Source of the DNA: an uncultured Burkholderiales bacterium
GTDB taxonomy: Bacteria > Pseudomonadota > Gammaproteobacteria > Burkholderiales > Burkholderiaceae_C
Length of the DNA stretch: 13,972 bases
Assembly (NCBI GenBank): GCA_903953985.1
Contig: CAJBLW010000046.1
Coordinates: forward strand, 1 to 13,972
Direction: 5' to 3'
The position numbers and the translations under genes are program-made. Of this stretch, positions 7,204 through 12,952 are shown in pieces. How positions within the stretch are numbered: position 1 is the first letter of the stretch; each line of letters begins with the position of its first letter. The notes beneath the pieces were generated by a model, which saw nothing but the letters and a program-made list of their open reading frames with translations, was not told the origin of the DNA and did not search any database.

Positions 7204-8325
7204 ATGCACACAGAACAAGCCTTGGCCCTGCTCGGCGGCCTGACCCCCAGCCAATTCATGAAACGCCATTGGCAAAAAAAGCCTTTGCTGGTGCGCAACG
7301 CCATCCCGGACTTTGTGCCCTGCGTGGGCCGCGCCGAATTGGTTGCGCTGGCTGGCGAGGAGGGCGTGGAGTCGCGTTTGATCGTTGATTCGCCCAAGGG
7401 CTGGAAGATGAAGCACGGCCCATTCCCGAAGCGGAGTCTGCCGGCGTTCAGCCAGAAAAAATGGACTTTTTTGGTGCAAGGCGTCGATTTGCACCACGAC
7501 GGTGTGCACGCGATGTTGCAGCAGTTCCGCTTTGTGCCCGATGCCCGGCTGGACGATGTGATGATCAGTTACGCCACCGATGGGGGGGGCGTGGGGCCGC
7601 ACTTTGACAGCTACGACGTGTTTTTGCTGCAAGCACATGGCCAGCGCCGCTGGCGCATTGGCCGCAACAAAGACCTGAGTCTGCAGCCAGGCGTGCCACT
7701 CAAGATTTTGCAAAACTTTGAAGCCGAAGAGGAGTTTGTGCTCAATCCCGGTGACATGCTGTATTTGCCGCCCAAATATGCGCACGATGGCGTTGCCGTG
7801 GGCGAATGCATGACCTGGTCGATCGGTTTCAGGGCGCCGCAAGAAGGCGAATTGGCGAGGGAATTGTTGCTGGGTCTGGCCGATGAGGCTTTTGACGGTG
7901 TAGGTGATGCGCTTTACCGTGATCCCAAACAAATTGCCGTGTCTTCACCTGCTGCCATTCCATCGTCTTTGTCTGGCTTCGCGCGACAAGTTGTCGACAA
8001 AGCACTAAAAAACCCTCAACTTCTTGACAGCTTGTTGGGAGAGTACCTGACCGAGCCGAAAGCCAATGTCTGGTTCGAGGGTCCACAAGCCGAGCCTGAT
8101 TTGTCGGCGGGTGTTCAACTCGATCGACGCACCAAAATGATGTATGACGACAAGCACTTGTTCATCAATGGAGAGAGCTTCAAGGTCGGAGGGCGAGATG
8201 CTGTTGGTTTACGTCAATTGGCCGACGATCGTGCCATTACAGGGCAAACATTCAAAATTTTAAGCACCGATGCCAAGCTTGCCTTGCTCGATTGGGCTTG
8301 TGCCGGATGGTTGAAGCCTGTTTAA
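7204..8325 (+). CDS. roxA: JmjC/cupin 2-oxoglutarate oxygenase, RoxA/YcfD-like ribosomal protein arginine hydroxylase
   Basis: Resembles E. coli RoxA (YcfD), a non-haem Fe(II)/2-oxoglutarate oxygenase that hydroxylates an arginine of ribosomal protein L16. The 373 residues equal the E. coli length. An N-terminal LTPSQFMKRHWQKKPLLVR opens the protein. The JmjC core carries GGGVGPHFDSYDVF with the iron ligands His133 and Asp135, and the third ligand His194 in YLPPKYAHDG (187-196). Arg148 in the GQRRWRIG segment aligns with the RoxA residue for 2-oxoglutarate. The C-terminal part (about 215-373) is the helical dimerisation plus winged-helix-like region. The ATG at 7204 is preferred over an in-frame GTG at 7168, because GGATTGGA precedes it and the protein then begins as its homologues do. 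The substrate is inferred. Confidence 0.88.
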   Translation: MHTEQALALLGGLTPSQFMKRHWQKKPLLVRNAIPDFVPCVGRAELVALAGEEGVESRLIVDSPKGWKMKHGPFPKRSLPAFSQKKWTFLVQGVDLHHDGVHAMLQQFRFVPDARLDDVMISYATDGGGVGPHFDSYDVFLLQAHGQRRWRIGRNKDLSLQPGVPLKILQNFEAEEEFVLNPGDMLYLPPKYAHDGVAVGECMTWSIGFRAPQEGELARELLLGLADEAFDGVGDALYRDPKQIAVSSPAAIPSSLSGFARQVVDKALKNPQLLDSLLGEYLTEPKANVWFEGPQAEPDLSAGVQLDRRTKMMYDDKHLFINGESFKVGGRDAVGLRQLADDRAITGQTFKILSTDAKLALLDWACAGWLKPV

Positions 8326-8355
8326 ACAGCCTGTTTTAAGTTATTTTTCACTCAA
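8318..8355 (+). terminator. Possible weak terminator after the RoxA-like gene
   Basis: A 12-bp palindrome CTGTTTAAACAG (8318-8329) spans the stop codon. Just after it an AAACA-GCC-TGTTT stem is followed by a T-rich run ending TTATTTTT. The stem is short and AT-rich, so termination would be inefficient. Confidence 0.3.
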
Positions 8356-8381
8356 ATGCTTCAGATCTCGCGGTAAAGGTT

Positions 8382-8418
8382 CATACGATGGACTAGGGAA
8401 AACGCTATAATCTAGGGC
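8382..8418 (+). promoter_or_regulatory. Promoter of the small lipoprotein gene
   Basis: A perfect -10 hexamer TATAAT sits at 8406-8411 in the otherwise gene-free 8326-8525 stretch. The -35 is weak (CATACG/ATACGA at 17-18 bp spacing). Seven bases past the -10 gives a predicted +1 near 8418, the first base of the first leader stem. The position is inferred from sequence only. Confidence 0.6.
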
Positions 8419-8525
8419 TGAGTACAAAAGAGCTCGAGTGCTTTTGGCTCAGTTTCAACGGCTTTAACATCCGTTGAAACAATTTCCGGAAATTGTTTTC
8501 ACATTCACACCTTAGGAAAATCAAA
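8418..8525 (+). promoter_or_regulatory. Structured 5' leader with three successive stem-loops
   Basis: The predicted 108-nt leader folds almost completely. Stem 1: CTGAG (8418-8422) with CTCAG (8448-8452) and CAAAAG (8425-8430) with CTTTTG (8441-8446), leaving a 10-nt loop that contains the self-complementary CTCGAG. Stem 2: TTTCAACGG (8453-8461) with CCGTTGAAA (8471-8479), a perfect 9 bp. Element 3: a perfect 22-bp palindrome, arms AAACAATTTCC and GGAAATTGTTT (8477-8498), sharing three bases with stem 2. An unpaired stretch carrying AGGA eight bases before the ATG follows. The pairing is visible directly; the function (mRNA stability or regulation) is inference. Confidence 0.6.
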
Positions 8526-8717
8526 ATGAACAAGTCTCTCGTTCTGGCCGTATTCATCGCTGCTGCTGCTTTGTCCGCTTGCGGCAAAAAAGAAGCGCCA
8601 GCACCAGCGCCAGCACCTGCAGCAGCACCAGCTCCAGCTGCTGACGCATCGGCTCCGGCTGCTGCACCAGCTGCTGACGCATCGGCTCCTGCCGCTGCTG
8701 CTTCTGCTGCCAAGTGA
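8526..8717 (+). CDS. Small alanine/proline-rich lipoprotein
   Basis: A 63-residue exported lipoprotein. The N-terminus MNKSLVLAVF has one lysine and a hydrophobic core, then the lipobox LSAC, so signal peptidase II should cut before Cys19. Position +2 is Gly rather than Asp, so Lol-dependent transport to the outer membrane is expected. After CGKKE the mature chain is only Ala, Pro, Ser and Asp plus a final Lys, with the eight-residue unit PAADASAP repeated (period 11 residues). It should be disordered, like a spacer or tether. The ATG at 8526 has TTAGGA at good spacing; an upstream TTG (8493) lies in the palindrome and is unlikely. No domain is recognised. With its own promoter, folded leader and strong terminator it looks like an abundantly expressed monocistronic gene. 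Confidence 0.85.
   Translation: MNKSLVLAVFIAAAALSACGKKEAPAPAPAPAAAPAPAADASAPAAAPAADASAPAAAASAAK
8634..8689 (+). repeat. Two direct copies of a 23-bp unit, period 33 bp, inside the lipoprotein gene
   Basis: The 23-bp stretch beginning CCAGCTGCTGACGCATCGG occurs identically at 8634-8656 and 8667-8689. Each copy encodes PAADASAP in phase. Identity at silent positions points to recent duplication rather than amino-acid bias alone. Confidence 0.8.
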
Positions 8718-8724
8718 TCGCTTT

Positions 8725-8744
8725 CATCCGGTGCAAACCGGATG
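8725..8744 (+). other. 3'-UTR hairpin with GCAA tetraloop
   Basis: CATCCGGT (8725-8732) pairs perfectly with ACCGGATG (8737-8744) around GCAA, a GNRA tetraloop. It lies between the lipoprotein stop and the terminator and has no T-run, so it may protect the 3' end or bind RNA or protein. Confidence 0.6.
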
Positions 8745-8750
8745 GGTCAT

Positions 8751-8779
8751 AAAAAAACCCCGCTTGGCGGGGTTTTTTT
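8751..8779. terminator. Strong bidirectional Rho-independent terminator
   Basis: The stem CCCCGC-TTG-GCGGGG (8758-8772) is flanked by seven A on the left and seven T on the right, so it has a U-tract on both strands. It ends the plus-strand lipoprotein transcript and the minus-strand dapA-bamC transcript (bamC stop at 8798). Confidence 0.93.
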
Positions 8780-8797
8780 CTTCTTGAGATCACTCGT

Positions 8798-9928
8798 TCA
8801 GCGCAACTCTGCCGCAATCAACTTCAAAATGCGCTCGGCATCCTTAGCCGATGCCTCGGGTTGACCACTGGCGGTCATGACGCGCAGCGTGCTTTGGTTT
8901 TCGCCAGAAGACGTGACGCTGATCTGGTATTTGGTCAGAGTCGAAGGAACATCTTTTTTACTGGAAAACAGACGCCCGAGGAATCCCGTCGGTTCGTTGG
9001 TGGTGCCAGCGGCCACATAGCGTACAAAGTACAGACCTGCCGAGCGGTCGCGGTCTTCCACTGTGAATCCGCTGCGGTCCAATGCAACGCCTGTGCGGCG
9101 CCACGCGCGGTCAAGGTTGTCCTTAAGCACGATAGCGGGCTTGCCATTGAGGCTGCTGACCTGGCTGATCGTTTCTGACATGTTGCTGGCAGCTGCAGAG
9201 GTCGTTTTGGCGACTTCTGGCGATGTGCCCAGCTTGACCATCAGGCGGCGCAGGAATTCGATTTCCAGCTCAGGATCGCTGGGGCGGGGTTGCAAGATGG
9301 TAGAAGCTTTCTGACTGTCAGAGTAGTTTTCAATCATGCCCCGGTGGGTGATATAAATCTCAACGCCACCCTGTGCTTGACGTTCAACGCGAGTTCTGAA
9401 TTTGTCGCGCTCACCGGTTGAGTACAACGAGTCCAGCACTTTGCCCAGGGTTCTGCGAATGAAGTCTTGGGGAAGTTTGGCCCGATTTTCAGCCCAATCG
9501 GTTTCCATGACACCGATGTCGGGTGCATCCGTGGTCAGCACAAATCCATTGCTGGTCCAAAATTCCCGCAGGGGCTCCCAGACTTTGTCGGCTGGCAAGC
9601 TGGCCACCAGCCAGCGCTGATTGCCTTGACGTTCGATCCTGACCGGCCCTAGGGCGTTAGCTGCCGTTCCCGCATCGACCACGCGGCTGCCTGCATTTTG
9701 AAAACTGGAGGCTGTGTTCGAAGTGCTCTCAAGGGCGAAACGCGATTCCTTGCGCAACTGCGTCAGGTCCGGTGGCACTTCGAGTGTGGGCGCTTTGGCT
9801 GCGCTTTTGTAGTCAATTTTGTCTTCCTGTAGAAGCGAACAGCCGCTGAGCAAACTGACCAAGGTCAGTACTGTGGCGGTTCGTTTGAAAGGTAAGCCGG
9901 GCATGAAGTTGAAAAACAGAGGGTTCAC
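8798..9928 (-). CDS. bamC: Outer membrane protein assembly factor BamC (NlpB/DapX)
   Basis: Lipoprotein subunit of the BAM complex that inserts beta-barrel proteins into the outer membrane; in E. coli its N-terminal segment wraps onto BamD. A hydrophobic signal segment with lipobox LLSGC is followed by the Burkholderiales BamC-type segment DKIDYKSAAKAPTLEVPPDL (about residues 37-56). Two helix-grip-like domains then follow, separated by a Ser/Ala-rich linker near TTSAAASNMSE. The GTG at 9926-9928 (376 residues, lipid Cys30) is chosen because AAGGA lies five bases upstream. An ATG at 9949 that overlaps the dapA stop as TAATG (383 residues) and a later ATG giving a 22-residue signal region (Cys22) are alternatives. 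dapA-bamC order is the same as in E. coli. The shared terminator at 8751-8779 follows. Confidence 0.9.
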   Translation of the reverse strand: MNPLFFNFMPGLPFKRTATVLTLVSLLSGCSLLQEDKIDYKSAAKAPTLEVPPDLTQLRKESRFALESTSNTASSFQNAGSRVVDAGTAANALGPVRIERQGNQRWLVASLPADKVWEPLREFWTSNGFVLTTDAPDIGVMETDWAENRAKLPQDFIRRTLGKVLDSLYSTGERDKFRTRVERQAQGGVEIYITHRGMIENYSDSQKASTILQPRPSDPELEIEFLRRLMVKLGTSPEVAKTTSAAASNMSETISQVSSLNGKPAIVLKDNLDRAWRRTGVALDRSGFTVEDRDRSAGLYFVRYVAAGTTNEPTGFLGRLFSSKKDVPSTLTKYQISVTSSGENQSTLRVMTASGQPEASAKDAERILKLIAAELR

Positions 9929-9948
9929 AAATATCCTTGGGATGTCCA

Positions 9949-10845
9949 TTAAATGAGTTCGCTGGCCTTCAGGGCCGCTTCAACCACGGGCTGTTGAGAC
10001 GCTGACAGCTCGGTCATGGGCAGGCGCAATGTGGGGCCACACAGGCCCATGCGTTGCATGGCCCATTTCACGGGAATGGGGTTGGCTTCGACAAAAAGGT
10101 TTTTGTGCACAGGCAACAATTTGAACTGTATGCGCATGGCTTCTTGCACATTGCCACGCAGTGCAGCCATGCACAAATCGTGCATCAGGCGGGGTGCCAC
10201 GTTGGCGGTCACACTGATGTTGCCGGCACCGCCACACAGCATCAGGGCCACAGCCGTGGCGTCATCGCCTGAGAATACGGCGAATTCTTTGGGGACGTCA
10301 CGGATGAGCCACTGCGCGCGCTCGATGTTGCTGGTAGCTTCCTTGATGCCGATGATGCCAGGGACCTGGGCCAGGCGCAGCACGGTCTCGTGCTGGAGAT
10401 CGGCCACGGTTCGACCTGGCACGTTGTACAAAATGACGGGCAGCGTTGGCACGGCCTCGGCAATGGCTTTGAAGTGCTGGTAAAGGCCTTCTTGGGTAGG
10501 CTTGTTGTAATAGGGCACCACTTGCAGTTGGGCGTCTGCGCCAACTTTTTGTGCAAATTTGGCCAGATTGATCGCTTCAGCGGTGGAGTTCGCACCACAA
10601 CCGGCAATGATGGGGATGCGTTTGGCCGCTTGTTCGACCGAGACACGGATGATTTCGCAGTGCTCGTCCACAGTCACAGTGGGCGATTCGCCCGATGTGC
10701 CCACGACCACAATGGCATCGGTGCCTTCGGCCACATGCCAGTCAATCAGTTTTCGCAAAGTCGGGTAGTCCACTTTGCCGTCTGTGAGCATGGGTGTGAT
10801 CAGGGCAGGGATGCTGCCACGGAGGGGGCGAAATTCGGTGGTCAT
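9949..10845 (-). CDS. dapA: 4-hydroxy-tetrahydrodipicolinate synthase
   Basis: Condenses pyruvate with aspartate semialdehyde, the first dedicated step toward diaminopimelate (peptidoglycan) and lysine; cytosolic TIM-barrel homotetramer. The 298 residues fit the family. Visible active-site features: GTSGE (49-53) with Thr50, PYYNKP with Tyr112/Tyr113, Tyr140 in YNVPGRT (140-146) with Arg145, and the Schiff-base Lys168 in GIIGIKEATSN (163-173). The ATG at 10843-10845 has no good Shine-Dalgarno sequence. On the coding strand a TAGAAT lies about 35 bp upstream and could be a -10, without a clear -35. The stop overlaps a possible bamC start by one base, indicating a dapA-bamC operon. The 113-bp gap upstream holds no gene. 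Confidence 0.98.
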   Translation of the reverse strand: MTTEFRPLRGSIPALITPMLTDGKVDYPTLRKLIDWHVAEGTDAIVVVGTSGESPTVTVDEHCEIIRVSVEQAAKRIPIIAGCGANSTAEAINLAKFAQKVGADAQLQVVPYYNKPTQEGLYQHFKAIAEAVPTLPVILYNVPGRTVADLQHETVLRLAQVPGIIGIKEATSNIERAQWLIRDVPKEFAVFSGDDATAVALMLCGGAGNISVTANVAPRLMHDLCMAALRGNVQEAMRIQFKLLPVHKNLFVEANPIPVKWAMQRMGLCGPTLRLPMTELSASQQPVVEAALKASELI

Positions 10846-10958
10846 GTCAGGGGTTTCTGAACAGGAAAAAAGATCATTCTAACGATTGCCAGTCACTTGC
10901 AGGTCACTAAACCCTGCACGAATGTCAGGCCAAGCAAAGGCGCGAGGCGGCCGCGGTT

Positions 10959-11504
10959 TCAGGCGGGTTGCAATGGCCAGCGTTTGATGGCTCCGTATGG
11001 GTCGGCTCGCACAGCCACAATGCGCTGCACAAAACGATCCGGCGATGCCTCAAAGCCTTCTTCGTAAGCCACCGTGCGCAATCCTTCGATGACCCTGAGC
11101 AGCTCACCGGGTTGCAGCAAAAAGTCAGGCCGCGACGGTTTGCCCACGCTTTCATTGCCTGCTGCAAAGGTTTCGTAGATCAGCACGCCACCCGGAGCCA
11201 CGCAGCTCACGAGGGTGGGCAGCAGCGCGCGCCAGAGGTAATGGGTCACCACCACGCAGCCGAATGTTTGTCCGGCAAAGGGCCATGGGCCGTTCTCAAT
11301 GTCGGCACAAATAACTGGGCCACTGGCTTGGGCCATGGCCACGGCTTCGGGATTTCGGTCCACGCCGGTGACTCGATGCCCGTGCGCGGCCAAATAACGC
11401 ATGTGGCGACCCGCGCCGCAGGCCACATCGAGCACGGTGCTGCCCGGGGCAATCAGGTGTGCCCAGCGTTGGACCCAGGCAGAGGGGTTTTCGGTGCCGT
11501 GCAT
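10959..11504 (-). CDS. Class I SAM-dependent methyltransferase
   Basis: A 181-residue Rossmann-fold methyltransferase. Motif I is VLDVACGAGRHM (24-35), followed by the acidic residue ending strand 2 in VTGVDRN (45-51, Asp49), an ADIENGPWPF segment (67-76, the usual D-I/L motif II region), and APGGVLIYETF (103-113). The overall pattern resembles TehB-like/Methyltransf_11-type small-molecule methyltransferases, but nothing in the sequence names the substrate. It starts 19 bp after the 39-residue ORF and so is probably the third gene of a transporter-microprotein-methyltransferase operon. No clear ribosome-binding site or terminator was found. Confidence 0.88.
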   Translation of the reverse strand: MHGTENPSAWVQRWAHLIAPGSTVLDVACGAGRHMRYLAAHGHRVTGVDRNPEAVAMAQASGPVICADIENGPWPFAGQTFGCVVVTHYLWRALLPTLVSCVAPGGVLIYETFAAGNESVGKPSRPDFLLQPGELLRVIEGLRTVAYEEGFEASPDRFVQRIVAVRADPYGAIKRWPLQPA

Positions 11505-11523
11505 GTTCAGTCAGGGGTTAAAG

Positions 11524-11643
11524 TTAAAAACAAGACCACAGCTGGTCGGCCAGCATCAGCACCACATCGGATTGGGCATACAGCCCGAAGGTGATGGCCA
11601 ACATCAAGGCTGACAGCAGCCAAAGGGTGCTACGGGTGTTCAT
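11524..11643 (-). CDS. 39-residue single-pass membrane microprotein, coupled to the MFS gene
   Basis: A short ORF encoding MNTRSTLWLLSALMLAITFG followed by LYAQSDVVLMLADQLWSCF, stop TAA. Residues about 6-22 form one hydrophobic helix after a short Arg-containing N-terminus (inside-positive orientation predicted). The tail is amphipathic and ends in Trp-Ser-Cys-Phe. The ATG (11641-11643) overlaps the MFS stop TGA (11640-11642) as ATGA, which favours translational coupling. The stop lies 19 bp before the methyltransferase start, so the ORF exactly fills the gap. No domain is recognised. It could be a small regulator or subunit of the transporter, or an unrelated membrane peptide. That it is a real gene is inferred from overlap, fit and composition. 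Confidence 0.65.
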   Translation of the reverse strand: MNTRSTLWLLSALMLAITFGLYAQSDVVLMLADQLWSCF

Positions 11644-12851
11644 GCGGTTTGAGGCGATGGACGCACGATGGGGCTCTCCCGCACCGGCAGGTTAACGAGA
11701 GCAGCCAATATGCCCAGCGCAATGGCCAGGTACCAAACGATGTCGTAGCTGCCGGTCTTGTCGTACAAATAGCCGCCCAGCCACACGCCCATGAACGAGC
11801 CAATCTGGTGGCCGAAAAAGATAAAGCCGCTGAGCATGGACAAATGGGCCACGCCAAAAATATGCGCCACCGCCGCGTTGGTGGGCGGCACGGTGGACAA
11901 CCACAGCAAACCCATCACGGCCGAAAAGATGTAAACGCTGGTGGGCGACAGCGGGACCAGCAAAAACAGCGTGATCGCCACCGAGCGCGAAATGTAGATG
12001 GTGGCCAGGATGTGCTTTTTCGGGATTTGTGGGCCCATGGTGCCCGCAATGTAGGTGCCCACCACGTTGAACAGGCCGATCAGGGCCAGCGCATAACTGG
12101 CCACCTGTGGGGCCATACCGTGGTCTTTCAGGTAGCTGGGCATGTGCACGCCAATGAAAACGACCTGAAAGCCGCACACGAAATAGCCGGCCATCAGCAG
12201 CTGAAAGCTCGGGTACTTGAAGGCTTCTTGCAGCGACTGGAGGATGGTCTGTTCGCGTTTGACCTGGCCCGGCGCGTGCAAAGCCGGCTCGCGCAGCCCC
12301 CAAGCCAGCGGAATGATGAGCACGGTGGCTGCCGCCAAAATCATCAGGGCGTTTTGCCAACCCGCCTGGTTGATCAGCATGCCTTCAACCGGCACCATCA
12401 AAAACTGCCCGAAGCTGCCGGCGGCTGCCGCAATGCCCATGGCCCATGAACGGCGCTCGGCCGGCACGTTGCGCCCGATGACGCCATAAATCACGGCGTA
12501 GGTGGTACCCGCCTGTGCAGTGCCGATGATGAGGCCAGTAAACAGCGCAAACATCCAGGGCGTTTGGGCCTGGGCCATCCCCACCAGTCCCAATCCGTAG
12601 AGTAAGGCCGCGGCCGTGATGACCCGAAACGCGCCAAACTTGTCGGCCAGCATTCCCGCAAAAATGCCCATGAAACCCCAGGCCAGGTTCTGGATGGCCA
12701 TGGCAAAGCCGAACTCCTGCCTGCCCCAGCCTTGGGCTTGGGTGATGGGTTGCAACCAGAGGCCAAAGCCGTGGCGAATGCCCATGGACAGGGTGACGAT
12801 GGCCGCGCCGCAAATCAGCACCTGGGTCAGGGAAAGGGGTTTGTGTTGCAT
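11640..12851 (-). CDS. MFS transporter, 12 transmembrane helices
   Basis: A 403-residue major facilitator superfamily permease of the inner membrane. Two six-helix halves are visible, separated by a polar loop near residues 190-210 (REPALHAPGQVKREQT). The loop 2-3 motif A reads GMLADKFGAFRV (66-77), and TM1 ends with RHGFGLWLQPIT (26-37). The layout resembles the MFS_1 group that includes oxalate/formate and monocarboxylate carriers, but no substrate can be named. The ATG at 12849-12851 is unusual: its only Shine-Dalgarno-like run, AGGGG, directly abuts it with zero spacing, while no better in-frame start is near. It is divergent from parE (101 bp between starts) and heads an operon with the microprotein and methyltransferase. 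Confidence 0.92.
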   Translation of the reverse strand: MQHKPLSLTQVLICGAAIVTLSMGIRHGFGLWLQPITQAQGWGRQEFGFAMAIQNLAWGFMGIFAGMLADKFGAFRVITAAALLYGLGLVGMAQAQTPWMFALFTGLIIGTAQAGTTYAVIYGVIGRNVPAERRSWAMGIAAAAGSFGQFLMVPVEGMLINQAGWQNALMILAAATVLIIPLAWGLREPALHAPGQVKREQTILQSLQEAFKYPSFQLLMAGYFVCGFQVVFIGVHMPSYLKDHGMAPQVASYALALIGLFNVVGTYIAGTMGPQIPKKHILATIYISRSVAITLFLLVPLSPTSVYIFSAVMGLLWLSTVPPTNAAVAHIFGVAHLSMLSGFIFFGHQIGSFMGVWLGGYLYDKTGSYDIVWYLAIALGILAALVNLPVRESPIVRPSPQTA

Positions 12852-12952
12852 CCCCTGACTTTAACCAATCTCGTGTGTGCCGGTGCTGATATCAAAAAAC
12901 AACTGTATTTGCATCCAGTAGACGTTCGTAAATCCCACTACAATCCGCCACC

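Noticed and set aside
6015..7932. Long open frames antisense to dut and to the RoxA-like gene (6015-6818 and 7084-7932)
   Set aside because: Both lie over well-supported genes, lack recognisable domains and have shadow-like composition.
8418..8525. Leader considered as a tRNA, 6S RNA or a known riboswitch
   Set aside because: No cloverleaf, no 6S-like long bulged duplex and no recognised aptamer core; it is three separate simple hairpins.
8581..8717. GCT/GCA-rich repeats considered as a CRISPR or intergenic repeat array
   Set aside because: They are in-frame codons of the lipoprotein, with no spacer structure and no cas genes nearby.
10944..10951. GCGGCCGC palindrome in the dapA-methyltransferase gap
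   Set aside because: An 8-bp GC palindrome without a T-run on either side; not a terminator and not clearly functional.
11649..12449. 266-codon open frame antisense to the MFS gene
   Set aside because: Polar, His/Gln-rich product complementary to membrane-helix codons; no sign of independent coding.
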